Shown: piece after piece, positions 11,001-22,905 of the stretch | How positions within the stretch are numbered: the first letter of the stretch is position 1 | How the letters are laid out: each line of letters starts with the position of its first letter | Assembly (NCBI RefSeq): GCF_963924675.1 | Contig: NC_089220.1 | Span: 112,422,697-112,486,696, forward strand | Reading direction: 5' to 3' | DNA: 64,000 nt | Origin: Phocoena phocoena | Taxonomy: Eukaryota; Chordata; Mammalia; Artiodactyla; Phocoenidae | Notes under the pieces: model-generated | Told to the model about the DNA's origin: nothing | What the model saw: the letters and a program-made list of their open reading frames with translations, nothing else | Database searches by the model: none | Program-made: the position numbers and the translations under genes

Positions 11001-11454
11001 TTCTTATCTGTAGGGATACTACCTCCTCTTAGCTCAGGGGCCATGATGGATGGCCATCATGATGATGGGTTCTCTGCAAATTACAGAGCCCTGGACAAAT
11101 GTAAGGGGTTGTTATAGCTTCATTCCCTGCATTACATCTGATCCCTTGAACACCAGGCAGATGAACCCAGGGTGGGAGCCAGAGAGATAGCCACATGGGG
11201 ATTCCAGAAGAAGGATTAGCTTCCCTTGCCAGTGCGGGACACCTGACATGTAGAGATGGCATCCTCCCAGTTGGAGCTTCTTTAGGGTTTCTTGAAGCTG
11301 CTCAGCCCCAGAAGAGCCATCCCCAGAGAATTCATACTGTCCACAGAACAGCCTTTAGCTGGTCACTGTCTCCACCATTGCAAGGCCAGTTCCAATCCCA
11401 GAGAATTCCCTAAACCCTGGGTCTGCCATCTGGGAGGAGGTATAAGCTTTCGTG

Positions 11455-11665
11455 AGAGACACACCTGGCTCTGAATCCCCGCTCAGCATTTCCCAGTTGT
11501 GTGACCTCAGGCAAGTCACCTAACCTCTTTGAGCCTCGGGCTTCCTCGTCTGCCAGGTGGGGGAAAGGTCCGGCCTGCAGGGTTCTTGTCAGGATTGAAG
11601 GTGACATCCCCTAAGCACACAGGACAGTGCCTGCCACTGTCAACACTCGGTAGGTGGTAGGAGAT
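11455..11665 (+). repeat. MIR fragment
   Basis: Sense MIR: cagttgtgtgacctcaggcaagtcacctaacc, ctttgagcctcgggcttcc, then gtcaggattgaagg and gtgcctgccactg. Confidence 0.7.
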
Positions 11666-11869
11666 AAAGTGCCTTGGTGGGTGGGTGCCACCAGATAGAA
11701 GCAGTACCCGTCCTGGCCTATCTGTTACGCACACTTTGGAGAAATGCGGATGCTATTGAATCCAGCCAGTTAGGAGGATTTCCCATAGAAATGTAATTCT
11801 TCAATAAAAAAGTACAAAATGACATTGGTGAAGCATTTTTAAACTGTAAATTAATGATCTATGGTTATA

Positions 11870-12060
11870 GCCATAATAATAATAATAGCTACCAATTATG
11901 GAATATGGAAGGCCAAATCTGGGCCAGGAGCTAAATACACATGGTGCCCAGGTCCCCACCTTCTGACATAGGGACTCATGCATTTTGCAGACAGGGAGAG
12001 CAGGGTTCAGCGAGGTCAGTGGTTTGCCCACCATCCCACAGACACCATGTGGCAAAGCTT
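11870..12060 (-). repeat. MIR-like fragment
   Basis: Inverted order: gccataataataataatagc, then cattttgcagacagggagagcagg and gtcagtggtttgccc. Confidence 0.55.
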
Positions 12061-12291
12061 CAGCTTCTCACTCCTTCTCACTCCTGTGTCCTTCTCTCTC
12101 CAATGACCAGGCATCTTCAAACACACTTACAGCAAAAAACCAAAGAGCAAACTGAGAACAAGAACTGTCTCTCATAGAGTTTAACTTAACTGTCTCCAGT
12201 CCCAGTTTAAATGGAATTGAGTCTTCCCTCTCCAGACCTGTATCCTCACACCAGTTCTACTTCAGTGCCATGAAAGCCTTATGAGACAAAC

Positions 12292-12638
12292 GGGGGCTCC
12301 CCTGGTGGCACCGTGGTTAGGAGTCCCCCTGCCAGTGCAGGGGACATGGGTTCGAGCCCTGGTCCAGGAAGATCGCACATGCCGGGGAGCAACTAAGCCC
12401 GTGCGCCACAACTACTGAGCCTGTGCTCTAGAGCCCGCGAGCCACAGCTACTGAAGCCCATGTGCCTAGAGCCCGTGCTCCTCAACAAGAGAAGCCACCG
12501 CAATGAGAAGCCCGTGCACTGCAACGAAGAGTAGCCCCCGCTCGCTGCAACTAGAGAAAGCCCACACGCAGCAACAAAGACCCAATGCAGCCAAAAATAA
12601 ATAAATAAATAAATAAATGTATTAAAAAAAAAAAAGAC
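12292..12638 (+). mobile_element. CHR-1-type SINE
   Basis: Head ggggctcccctggtggcacc, ggttcgagccctggtccagg box, full body, tail acccaatgcagccaaaaataaataaat then an A-run. Confidence 0.92.
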
Positions 12639-12844
12639 CCTCAAGTTTCTCTCCTGCATCTTTGTGTAGTTGGAAATCAATAACCCAACTTTGCATTTAT
12701 TCCCCTCAAGACCTTCCCAGATCTCAGAGAGATCTGTTCTCAGGGAACCCTTCGGAGTCTTCTCCAGTCTCCTCTTGTCCTCATGACTCCTCTGAGGTCA
12801 AAAATAGACAAGATGCTGCAGCCTGGGGACTGGCTACATTCACA

Positions 12845-13060
12845 GACGCTGGAGCCAGGCTAGAGATTCAGTCTCTGACTTGGTACTTACTGTGTGGCCA
12901 CGGGAGACTTACTCAATCTCTCTGTGCTTCTGCTTCCTCATCTATAATATGAGGTTGATAATAATAGCACCTACCTTCTAGGATTTTTGTGAGCTTAAAC
13001 AAATGCAAAGCACTTAGAACAGTGCCTAGCACCTGGGAAGTGCCCAGAAGCACTTAATTA
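12845..13060 (+). repeat. MIR fragment
   Basis: Sense MIR: gacgctggagccaggctaga, cttactgtgtggccacggg, cttcctcatctataatatgagg, then gcacttagaacagtgcctagc. Confidence 0.75.
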
Positions 13061-13610
13061 TTCCCCACCCCCTAAGTGTTCGTATGTCACCCATGGCCAT
13101 AATGAATTCTTCCCAATACCGAAGATGAGAGGCAGGAGAGCTCCCTTTTACAAAGCCAGGCACAGTCCTAAACTCTTTAAATGCATCAGCTTCTAAATGT
13201 GCCAGGCACAGTGACTGGCCCATCGTAGGTTCTCAGTAAATGTCAGGATCTCTGAAACCCAAGTTACTTTCTCACTCAGTTAACTTAGAGCCCTTTCCAT
13301 TTTTTTTAAACCATAATTATTAGAAACAAATTACATCCTAGAAGAGAACATAGGCAAAACATTCTCTGACATAAATCATACCTACGTTTTCTTAGGTCAG
13401 TCTCCCAAGGCAATAGAAATAAAAGCAAAAATAAACAAATGGGACCTAATCAAACTGACAAGCTTTCGCAGAGCAAAGGAAGCCATAGACAAAATGAAAA
13501 GACAACTTACAGACTGGGAGAAAGTATTTGCAAATGATGCGACCGACAAGGGATTAATTTCCAAAATGCATAAACAGCTCAATAACAAAAAAACAAACAA
13601 CCCAATAAAA

Positions 13611-13842
13611 AATGAGCAGCAGGGCTTCCCTGGTGGCGCAGTGGTTGAGAGTCCGCCTGCCGATGCAGGGGACGCGGGTTCGTGCCCCAGTCCGGGAAGA
13701 TCCCACATGCCGTGGAGCGGCTGGGCCTGTGAGCCATGGCCGCTGAGCCTGCGCATCCGGAGCCTCTGCTCCACAACGGGAGAAGCCACAACAGTGAGAG
13801 GCCCGCGTACCACAAAAAAAAAAAAAAAAAAATGAGCAGCAG
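13611..13842 (+). mobile_element. CHR-2-type SINE inside L1, perfect target duplication
   Basis: The body is 13623-13830 (ggcttccctggtggcgcagtgg ... gaggcccgcgtaccac plus an A-run). Target duplications aatgagcagcag lie at 13611-13622 and 13831-13842. The clean duplication and unbroken A-run suggest a fairly recent insertion. Confidence 0.94.
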
Positions 13843-13998
13843 ACCTAAATAGACGTTTCTCCAAAGAAGACATAGAGATGGCCAGCAGGCACATGAAAAG
13901 ATGCTCAACATCGCGAATTATTAGAGAAATGCAAATCAAAACTACAATGAGGTACCACCTCACATCCATCAGAATGGTCATCATTAAAAACTCTACAG

Positions 13999-14256
13999 GG
14001 ACTTCCCTGGTGGCACAGTGGTTAAGACTCCGTGCTCCCAATGCAGGGGGCCTGGGTTTGATCCCTGGTCAGGGAACCAGATCCCACGTGCATGCAGCAA
14101 CTAAGAGTTCGCATGCCACAACTGGGGAGCCTGTGAGACGCAACTGGGGAACCCGTGAGCCACAACTAGGGAGCCCGCCTGCCATGACTATGGAGCCCAC
14201 ATGCCACAACTAAGACCCAGTGCAACCAAATAAATAAATAAATATATTTTTTTAAA
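13999..14256 (+). mobile_element. CHR-1-type SINE inside L1
   Basis: Head ggacttccctggtggcacag, tail acccagtgcaaccaaataaataaataaata. Imperfect target duplication aaaactctaca / aaaagtctaca. Confidence 0.9.
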
Positions 14257-15539
14257 AGTCTACAAATAACAAATGCTGGAGAGAGTGTGGAGAAAAAGGA
14301 ACCCTCCTACACTGTTGGTGGGAATGTAAGTTGGTGCAGTCACTATGGAAAACAGTATGGAGGTTCCTCAAAAAACTAAAAATCGAACTACCATATGATC
14401 CAGCAATCCCACTCCTGGATATATATTGAGACAAAACTATAATTCAAAAAGATACATGCTCATAGCAGCTCATAGCAGCACTATGGAAACAACCCAAATA
14501 GACACTGACAGGTGAATGGATAAAAAGATGTGGTGTATAAATACAATGGAATACTACTCAGCCATAAAAAAGAATGAAAGAATGCCATTTGCAGCAACTT
14601 GGATGCACCTAGAGATTATCATACTAAATGAAGGAAGTCAAAAAGAGAAAGACAAATACCATATGATATCACTTACATGTGGAATCTAAAATATGACACA
14701 AATGAACTTATCTATGAAACAGAAACAGACTCAGACTCACAGACATAGAGAATGACTTGTGGTTGCTAAGGGGGAGGGTGGCAGAGGGATGGAGTGGGAG
14801 TTTAGGATTAGCAGATGCAAACTATTATATATATATGTATAGCTGAATCACTTTGCTGTACACCAGAAACTAACACAACACTGTAAATCAACCATACTTC
14901 AATAAAATAAATTTTTGGTAAAAGTAGCATATTACATCTTGATTGCCTTCAACAGTGTGTTTCTTAAAGAAAACAAAACTTTTTTCCTTCATATATTTTT
15001 AAGTGGACAGAATCATTTTACAAGTCACCCAATGATTGACTCAATGATCTCTCAGGGTTGCCTTTCTTTGGGGACCCCCATTCTCCTAAACCCTGCTGCT
15101 CATAAGTCCAGTATCCAGCCAACTCCCAAATCCTGTTGATTTCCCTTTAAATGTCCCTCCTTCCCAGGTCTTGCTCTTGGCTCATGTCCAGGCTTCCCCT
15201 CATCTTGAACTGTGACAAGCCCCTCCAGGGCTCCCCCTTCCCGACTGATCCCACATGATCAGTCTCTCCTTTCAGGGGATCAGTTCCCTCCACAGAAACC
15301 ATGGGCGGCTCCTCAGCCTGCCCCACCCGAACCCCATCCTTAGCCTTCTAAGGCCTGCTTTCGGCCACAACCTCATTCTGGGCTGTTTTTCTTGCTTCTG
15401 CAACCCAGCTGAAAACCCCTGGAGGCGGCAGCGTGTTTTAGGAGCCATGTGGACCTTCCGGCTTCTGACACTAACACAGGGCGAGCACACTTCCAGGTGA
15501 TCAATGGAGTCCAGGCTTGCAAATTCAGTTCAGCTGGCT

Positions 15540-16010
15540 CTGTTTTTAGTTTGAGACATATTCTTGGACCTGATTTGCCAGTCTGAGTAACTAGGTGTGG
15601 TACCTTTTAAACATTATTAATAGGTCTGCGCTAATTACCCTTTGCACCTAGGCAAAATTTTACAGATTAGACTGACAGAGAAGGAGGCATGAAGGGCTGT
15701 GCCTGAGGCCGCAGCGTGAGTGGGTTGTCAGGATGGGGCTGGAACCCGGGAAGCTGGGGTCCTAGGCAGGAGTCTTGCCCCCAGAAGAGGGAATAGGGCA
15801 GAGAGAGGTGGCATTCGGGCTGCAGGGCTGGGACACGGGGAAGCGGTTCCACCTGGGGAGATGGAACCACTGTCTTGCCTGACTCCCAGAATACACCATC
15901 TACCGAAACCTCTTATTAAAAGTACTCTGGAGGTGATAAAAGTATCACCAAAGATTTGCTCATTTTCTAAACTGTCATTAAAACAAAATTTATTGTCAGG
16001 GGAAATACAG
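15540..16010. promoter_or_regulatory. Possible conserved non-coding blocks
   Basis: Two AT-rich, non-repetitive blocks (about 15540-15670, with cgctaattaccctttgcacc, and about 15905-16005, with ggaggtgataaaagtatcacc) flank a GC-rich stretch. They carry homeodomain-like TAATTA cores. Conservation is guessed from composition alone. Confidence 0.25.
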
Positions 16011-16055
16011 GCAGTGGAGGAGGGAGGGTGGGCAGGGAGACAGGGAGGATGATTT

Positions 16056-16183
16056 AAAATCGGTCCCTTCCCGTGAGCCGTGGCCGCTGAGCCTGCGCGT
16101 CCGGAGCCTGTGCTCCGCAGCGGGAGAGGCCACAACAGTGAGAGGCCCGCGTACTGCAAAAAAAAAAAAAAAATCGGTCCCTT
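16056..16183 (+). mobile_element. 5'-truncated CHR-2 SINE with perfect 14-bp target duplication
   Basis: The body, about 16070-16169, starts inside the element at cccgtgagccgtggccgctg and ends gcccgcgtactgc plus an A-run. Target duplications aaaatcggtccctt lie at 16056-16069 and 16170-16183. Confidence 0.93.
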
Positions 16184-16639
16184 AATAAATTAAAGACGTT
16201 CGCTCACAAGAGGGGGGCTTGGAGAGGGAAACTGCTAGAAGGTCATCGCTTTCTCCGTGCCAGCTGGCCGGGTCCTCACAGGCTGTCACACACCCTGCAG
16301 TCTCATCGTCCCCACCTCTATTCCATCCCTCTCCTAACCCATCCGAATGGCCAAATCCTCCCTCCCTCAGGCCCGCCCCATCCCTCCCCCTCCCCCAGGA
16401 CTTCCAGCTCCCACCAGGGCTTCCTCAGCCCCACTGTCTGAACAGTAACTGGAACCCAAATCTGCATGGAAGGTTACAAGGCTGTTTCTCACCCGCACTG
16501 GACTGTAAGGTCTTTGAAGGCAGGAGACCTGCCTCTAAGTGTTGCTTGGTTCTGAATAATAATGTCCTCGTGGCCGGGGTGGTTGGGGGAGACAGGAGTG
16601 TGACCTAATTCCCTTAGAATTAGGACATGTCAGCTGAGA

Positions 16640-16940
16640 AAGGGAACATAGAACCCAAAGAGTTCAAACCCTCATTATACAGACCAGGAGCCTAAGGCTC
16701 AGAGGGGAGATGGGACTCACCCGAGGTCAAACAGAGGAGCCAGCAGAACTCATGTCTCTGGCTTCTAGCTCAGGGACCCAGCAGCCACCTCAAGAGCTCG
16801 GACTCTGGTTATAGGCTACCTGAGTCCAACTGTGGCCCCTCTCCCCTCGCTAGCTGTGTGACCTTGAACAAGTTACTGGACTCTGGTGTCCCAGGTACCT
16901 GTCTGGGTTGTTATCGGGATCAACTGGGAGAACGTAAGTG
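16640..16940. repeat. Two MIR-like fragments back to back
   Basis: 16640-16770 is inverted (ccctcattatacagaccagg, then ctcagaggggagatgggactcacccg). 16795-16940 is sense (ggctacctgagtccaactgtgg, then ctagctgtgtgaccttgaac and gttgttatcgggatcaa). Confidence 0.55.
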
Positions 16941-16999
16941 CTTTACTCAGTCACGTTGGTGTTTATCATCTTCCTGTCATCGTCACCCTCATGAGGGCA

Positions 17000-18430
17000 G
17001 GAGGGCAGTGCAGTTCAAAGCCGTCAGGGCTTCTGCCTTTTGTTTGGGCCCATATCACCTGCTCAACAAGTACCCCTGCATCCACTGTGCCAGGATTGGG
17101 GCGTACAGCCCCAGCCCTGAAGATGCTTCAGCCTGGCGGGGGCGACCACAGCTCTGAACACGGAGGTCACTGGGGCTGCTCGGACATGTCCCAGCCCTTG
17201 CTCCTTTGGGGCGGGTGGCAGACTTGCGTTGCCCCACCCGCTAAGTTAAGTGATCATGTGTCTTGCTTTGGCCAAGCAGGACCAGCTCAGAAGAAGGCCT
17301 CTGGGGAAAGGAAGAGGGTGTGGCTGGCAAGTGTGGGAGCGAGGGTGTGGGGTGTTCAGCAGGTGCTGACCCACTGAGAAAGGGAAGTGAGAGCAGGTGA
17401 GGGCCAAGTTGCAGGCTAGGCCCTTCGGGATGGGTTTTCGGGTCTGAGCCAGGCCAGGAGGTGCCAGGCCCCGGTACCCCTTCCCCATCTCCCACAGTGC
17501 GGGCACTCCGCCCTTGTCTAGAGTGAGGTTCAGGAACAGGCGCTGGCTGAGTGTGCCGCAGACCAGCTCCGGGAGCCTGGCACGCTGCCCGCCTGAGCGT
17601 CCACTCCGCTCTGCCCACGGTCACACTGTGTCCTCTGTGACAGGCTCTCCCAACTGAGGACCAGGCGCCAGCGTTCACAGGAGCGAATTTGGAAAAAGTA
17701 GCAAGCACAGGATGAATCAAAGTAGCACATTTCAGAACTCGGGGATGCCTCTCTTTGTACATGCCCTGAGGCCTGGGTGGGGAGGGGGGAGGAGATGACG
17801 GAGAAGAGGATTTTACATCCAGAAGGAGGGATGGGAATAGAGAATCTACGTGCATGGCAGGCAACAGAAATCCAGAGGAATCCCTGGGGCTGGTGATCCC
17901 CGTGGGCTTCTTGGAGGAAGAGGAGCCTGGGTTGGGCTTTGAAGGCATGGCGCACACAGGAGGAGGGGAGAAAGGAAAGCGGGGGGCGGGGTGCCGGAGG
18001 GGCCTGGGCACGTAGGGGTCATGGCCACTGCAGGGCCTGAGGAACCAGGACCCTGCAGGCCTCCCAGCATGGGGAGCCCCCTCCAGCCTCCGTGAGGGGG
18101 TTGCTTCCCAGCCTCTGCAGGAGGAGTCCTTTTTCTCCAAAGACCACATCTGAGGAAAAGGGAGCAGAAGCCCTGGCGGGCTGGGCCCTTCATCTAGAAA
18201 GCGGGTCAGCCTCCACATGGAGGAAGGGAGGGCAGGCCAAGGGGCCAAGCCGCTGGCCCAAGCTGCGCCAGCCCCACAGGGGAGTCCTGCCCCAGTACAA
18301 GACACTTAGTGGTGGTCCCGCTACTCCCAGGCTCTCCCTCGGCCTCCCTCGCTCTCTGTTCCGGTCTCTGTTGGCCGCTGACACTCTCTTTGCATGCCTC
18401 ACTGCCTCACTTGGTGCTATGGCTGTGTCT
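17000..18430. other. GC-rich intergenic stretch, no gene supported
   Basis: It contains a 354-codon open frame on the minus strand (17241-18305) and others overlapping it. These are proline/serine-rich translations of GC-rich DNA with no recognised domain and no splice context, so I do not call a gene. No young repeat seen. Confidence 0.45.
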
Positions 18431-18439
18431 TTGTTTTGC

Positions 18440-18700
18440 TTTCTATTGTTGTTTTCATCTCTGTTTCTGTCTGTTTCTCTCTGTCTCTGTTTCTCTGTGT
18501 GTGTGTGTGTATGTGTGTGTGTCTGTTTCTCTCTCCTTCCTCTCTCTCTATCTGTGCAGCTCTGTCCTGCCTGTCTCTCTGTGTCTTGCTCTCTCTCCCT
18601 TCTGTCCCTCTCTTCATTGCTACCCCTCCTCTCTCCCTCTCTTTCAGGCCCCCCTGCCCTGCCCTGCATGTCTCTGTCCATCTGTCTGTCTCTGGTCCGC
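18440..18700. repeat. Pyrimidine-rich TCTG/TC/TG compound microsatellite
   Basis: A long run of tctgtttctctctgtctctg and gtgtgtgtgtgtatgtgtgt units degrading into tccctctctttc. Low-complexity open frames across it are artefacts. Confidence 0.92.
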
Positions 18701-19094
18701 TCTCTGTCCCACAGCTCTACCTGAAAGACACTGGGATTCCAGGCTACAGAGGTTTCTTGAGGCTGGGCAGGCCTCCTGCAGACTTCAGCCTGCAGAGAGC
18801 TGGCTCCTCTTGCTTTAATCAAGGGGTGATCTGACTTTGGCTTCTTTTACCTCCTTTGCCTTTGATCTTTATCTTTCTTTGAAACCCTGTGTTGTTAGAA
18901 ACCTATTCAGATGTCCTCATCCTTCCTGTGTAGCAGCCAAGATGACACTGGGCCAGGGGATCTGGCTGGGTTATTCCCCAGAAATCACAAGGCAAAGATC
19001 TTGCAAGGGCTTGGGCTGCAGCTGGATGCCTCCACCAGATTAAATGAGAGGTATCTCAGGAATCCTGCAATCCTGGCGTACTGGAAGGCTGTGT

Positions 19095-19269
19095 GGTAGA
19101 GGGGGACAGGATGATAGAGGGGGACAGGGTGGTACCGTGGGGACAAAGTAGCACAGGGGACAGAGTGGTACAGTGGGGACATAGGTAATATAGGGGGACA
19201 GCGTGGGACTGCATGATTCAGGGGGACAGGGTGGCACAGGAGGGACAGAGTGGTACAGGGGAACACCGT
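19095..19269. repeat. Minisatellite, unit ~18-19 bp, about nine copies
   Basis: Degenerate tandem unit close to ggtacagggggacagagt, with variants such as gatagagggggacagggt and ggtaccgtggggacaaagt. One unit is longer by about 9 bases. No sign that it is transcribed. Confidence 0.88.
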
Positions 19270-20341
19270 GGGATCAGAAGATAGACCTCCCTGAGCTCTG
19301 CCATTGCTGAGTGCCTTTGGACAGATCACAACTCTGAGTTTCTATTCTCTCTTCTAGAGTTTTCATAGCTCTCCTCTCTTGGGGATTACACTGGATATGA
19401 GAATTCTATGCAGCGATACGTGTAAAATGCCCAGTGGATTACCTGGTACATAGCAAGTGCTATATTCAGTTTCTTCTACCTTCCTCTCCCTGCGCTGTGA
19501 TTTCATTAACGGCCAGGCTCACGGGAGCCACAGGACATGCCCGCCACAAAGACAGGGCCTCGCTTACTGGCCCGCCAAAGAGGTGAGCCAGCTGGGCACA
19601 AGGATATTTACTAACACACAGGCTCGTCCCTATGCCCCTGCCCTGTGCATGACGACCTCTGGACTCTTCTTGCAGCATCTCCAGGGCTCTCAAACCTCCA
19701 GGTTTATTCACCGGAGGCATCAGGGCCACAGCAGGCCCAGCAGAAGTAAATGACAAGCACAAAAGCAACGACCACAATAATAAAGCAATCAACTCATGTA
19801 GTGTCCTAGAGCCTCTCCCCTGACATCCCTGTGCTCGATTCCCATGAGACCCTCGAGATGAGAAGGTCCCAGATGAGGGGCCAGACCCACTCAGGTGACC
19901 CAGCAGGTCAGGGCCAGAGCCGGGTCTGAACCCTGGCCTGCTGATGTGCAGAGCAGCCATGGTGCATACACCAGGAGGCCCCAAGCACAACCCTCAGAGA
20001 CTGGGACTCAGCTGGTAGGGCTGGGGCCTGGGAATCTGCATATCCGTAGGCTCTGGGGAACTGTGATACAGGTGGGCTCCCCCCGTCTGAGAAACACCCC
20101 TCCTCAACATTTGCATGGAAGGCAGTGAGTCTAGCTCCGCTATCTCCTCAAAGCGGCAGAAGCCTGGTTCATGGTTACTCACCCTGTCCTTTACTGGGGA
20201 CAGTTTAGGATCAAGGCCTCATTAGACAAGCTGGAAGGAGACGAGCTGGGTCTGGAAACGTGGATGCTGTATCTTATGCTGGGGTGCCCCCTGAATTCAC
20301 TCTCTGGGGTTCCTTGCCGGGTGATGAAATAAATTGAGAGC

Positions 20342-20520
20342 CACTAGTTGTCAACCCTGGGTGCACACTGGAGTCACCCGGGGGCTCTTAAAGATATGAT
20401 GCCTTGGAGCTGGCCCGTAGAGATGGCAAGGTGATTCTGCTAGGGTGTTGCCTGGGCGTATGGGATTTGTTAAAAGCTCCCCAGAGGATTCTAGTGTGCG
20501 GCCAAGTTTGAGAATCACTG
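20342..20520 (+). mobile_element. MER5A-type hAT element, near full length
   Basis: Left end cactagttgtcaaccctggg, centre gcctgggcgtatggg, right half taaaagctccccagaggattctag and end gagaatcactg: the MER5A layout with inverted ends. Target duplications are no longer clear. Confidence 0.8.
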
Positions 20521-20599
20521 AAGCAGGCCACGGGGGTCAGCTCTACGATGTCTGAGTGCAGAGCAGTTGTGACACAAGAAGTATTGTCTGCGTATGGGT

Positions 20600-20770
20600 G
20601 TGAGTCTGCGTTTGTGAATGTGAGGCTGTGTGTGTGCCGGTGTGTGTCTATGTTTGCGTGTACGTAAATCCACGTGTCTGGGTGTGTGTGTGTCTGTGTA
20701 TGTGTGTCTGTGTGCATGTCTGTGTGGATGTGTGCCTCGTGTGTGTGTTTACATCCGTGTGTGTCCAGAG
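20600..20770. repeat. Degenerate (TG)n compound microsatellite
   Basis: Repeated gtgtgtctgtgtatgtgtgt and gtgtgcatgtctgtgtgg units. The open frames over it are low complexity. Confidence 0.9.
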
Positions 20771-21522
20771 AGAGAGACCAAGTGGGCAGCTCCTGGGGGG
20801 GCGGGGGACAGAAAGGGCTGTAGAAGTGAGGCAGGGACCCCGGGGATACAAGTTTCCTCCCTTTACAGACAGGACCCAGGGTGGGTAAATGGCTACTCCA
20901 GGTCACAAGGCCCAGGCCTCCACAATGCCACACCCGCACCCCAAGGCTGAAAAGAGGAGGAACTTCTGAGCTGGTTTGTGGCTCCAGGTCTTGTCGGCTG
21001 AAGCAGACTTCTGCTTTGCTTCTTTACCCGCTACAAAATGCTAGGCCCAACGCAATTTAGCCTGTTCTGCTGGCTTGAGAGGCCGGGCCAGCTTTTCTGA
21101 GAACTCTAGGCTCCCTGAAGCTGCTCCCCAGCCAGTGACCCCTGTTCCCCACTGCCCACGCTGGGCAGGACTCCCAGGCCAGCCAGGGCCTTCTGCCCTC
21201 TGGGAATTTCATCACGCACAGGATTCGAGCGTGAGGAGGAACAAGCATAGCCCCCTGAGATCCAGGTGACCTCCCAACACCTTGGGGCTGAGACCCAGAG
21301 TTCACCCCATGGTTACCTGGAGAATAACCCTGGTTGCTGAAAGTGCTCCAGGCCGGAGCCTGGGAGCACTGCCTCTTTCCAGCTGTGCCATTCCGGCACA
21401 GGTGAGTCCTGCTTTCCTCATCTGGCAAGCGGGCCTGCAGGACCCGCCAAGCCTTGGGGTGCAGGGTGGCTGGAAGCATAGACGGGAATGCAGGTGAAAG
21501 TACTCAGCAAAAAATAGCATCG

Positions 21523-21737
21523 GGGGCTTCCCTGGTGGCGCAGTGGTTGGGAGTCCACCTGCCGATGCAGGGGACACGGGTTCGTGCCCCGGTCCGGGAA
21601 GATCCCACGTGCCGCGGAGCGGCTGGGCCCGTGAGCCATGGCTGCTGAGCCTGCGCGTCCGGAGCCTGTGCTCCGCAACGGGAGAGGCCGCGGCAGTGAG
21701 AGGCCCGCGTACGGCAAAAAAAAAAAAAAAAAAAAGA
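21523..21737 (+). mobile_element. CHR-2-type SINE, young
   Basis: Complete copy from ggggcttccctggtggcgca to gcccgcgtacggc plus an A-run of about 20. Flanks share agcatcgg (ataGCATCGG before, acaGCATCGG after). Confidence 0.93.
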
Positions 21738-22224
21738 CAGCATCGGCTCCCAGGCCAGATGATTCCCGCACACAGCCTGAGGAGGGTTCAACCACTCTTG
21801 TCCCCAGATGTCTTCCCCACTCGCCACCGGTACCCGCTGTTGCCAGCATGAGATCCCTAACTTCTGTGCTGAGGGTATTCAGAAGGTTTCTGCTGCGAGG
21901 AGAGGTTGGGGAAGTGACACACCCCACGGGCCGTCCTCCACAGTGGTGTGGCCAGCAGCTGGCTCTGCGGCAGGAGGTGGCACATAGAGGGAAGTGGTTC
22001 CTGCTGGGACAGGGACCTGGTGGCCTCTGGACCAATGGCCAAGGGAGGGGGCGGCTGGTCTCCCTGAGGCTTTCAGGGCAACAGGAGTGGGATGCGGGCT
22101 TGAGTGCCCTCGGGACCTGGGAGTGACCGGTGAGGAAGGAAATCTCCGGTGTGTGGAGGGGTGGGGGTGCAGCAGGGACCCAGTGAGTCCAGGGCTGGCC
22201 TGACCTACTGTAGCCCTCTCAGTG

Positions 22225-22905
22225 GAAAGGATCCAGGATCTGGAGCCTGACAGATTGGGGCACATTTCTTAACCTCTTTTAATATCATGTTGTCATTAGT
22301 AAAAGGGAGATAAGGAACAATTCTATTTTGGAGTCACTTAAGGATTAAAATAATATACGTAAAAGCAGACCAGTTATTTTTCATTACTTACAATTTTGTT
22401 GGGGCCTTCGCACAGGCAAACTGTATATTTCCCCCCATATCTGGGTATTCACTCCCTCCTTGCTGCGTTTTCTCCTCCAGGCTGGAATGCAGTGCAGCAG
22501 ATGGGACATGGGGTTGGCGGTCAGAAGACCTAGATTCTAATTCTTCCCTTGCACTTACTGGCTGAAGGACCTTGAACAAGTTCTCTGGCCATTCAGAGCC
22601 TCACCTGTAAAATAAGGGTAATGAATGGGATAATAATCACTAACTCATTAAGTTGCTGTGAGAATGACATAAAACCATATATTAACAAGAGTTCCTGTCT
22701 GTCCAGCACTTACCAATGTGCCAGGCCTTGTCAAGTACTTCACAAGCATTATTTTGATGGCCCCTCGCTACAATCTTATCATTATCTCTATTGCTATAGA
22801 TGAGAAAACTGAGGCTCAGAGAGGTCAAGCAATTTGGCTAAAGGTCACACAGCTTGCAAATGAGGAAGCTTGAATTTGAACCCAGGCAGCCGCTACTTCA
22901 ATACT
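22225..22905. repeat. Cluster of three MIR-like fragments
   Basis: About 22225-22360 sense (ggatctggagcctgacag, cttaacctcttttaatatc); 22500-22650 sense (ggttggcggtcagaagacc, ttgaacaagttctctgg, cacctgtaaaataaggg); 22685-22905 inverted (atagatgagaaaactgaggctcagagaggtc, gtcacacagcttgc). Confidence 0.65.

Larger units (their letters stand above)
13318..14925 (+). mobile_element. L1 3' part with two SINE insertions
   Basis: Sense L1 ORF2 3' remnants (ggacctaatcaaactgacaagc; ggagaaagtatttgcaaatgatgcg; ctcaacatcgcgaattattagagaaatgc; ggtgtataaatacaatggaatactactcagcc), then a cetartiodactyl L1 3'UTR ending ttcaataaaataaa. It is interrupted at 13623 and 13999 by SINEs and carries frameshifts and stops. 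Confidence 0.9.

Noticed and set aside
13397..14041. 214-codon minus-strand frame at 13.4-14.0 kb
   Set aside because: It is the antisense of L1 and SINE sequence, not a gene.
17241..18305. 354-codon open frame on the minus strand
   Set aside because: GC-rich, proline/serine-rich translation without a recognised domain, with overlapping frames on both strands and no splice or promoter context. Long chance frames are expected at this base composition.
18190..18822. Long frames over the pyrimidine tract at 18.4-18.7 kb
   Set aside because: They translate a microsatellite (serine/leucine runs on one strand, arginine/glutamate-rich on the other) and are artefacts.
19095..19269. CRISPR-like array of short repeats
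   Set aside because: The units are directly tandem with no unique spacers, and the DNA is mammalian. It is a minisatellite.
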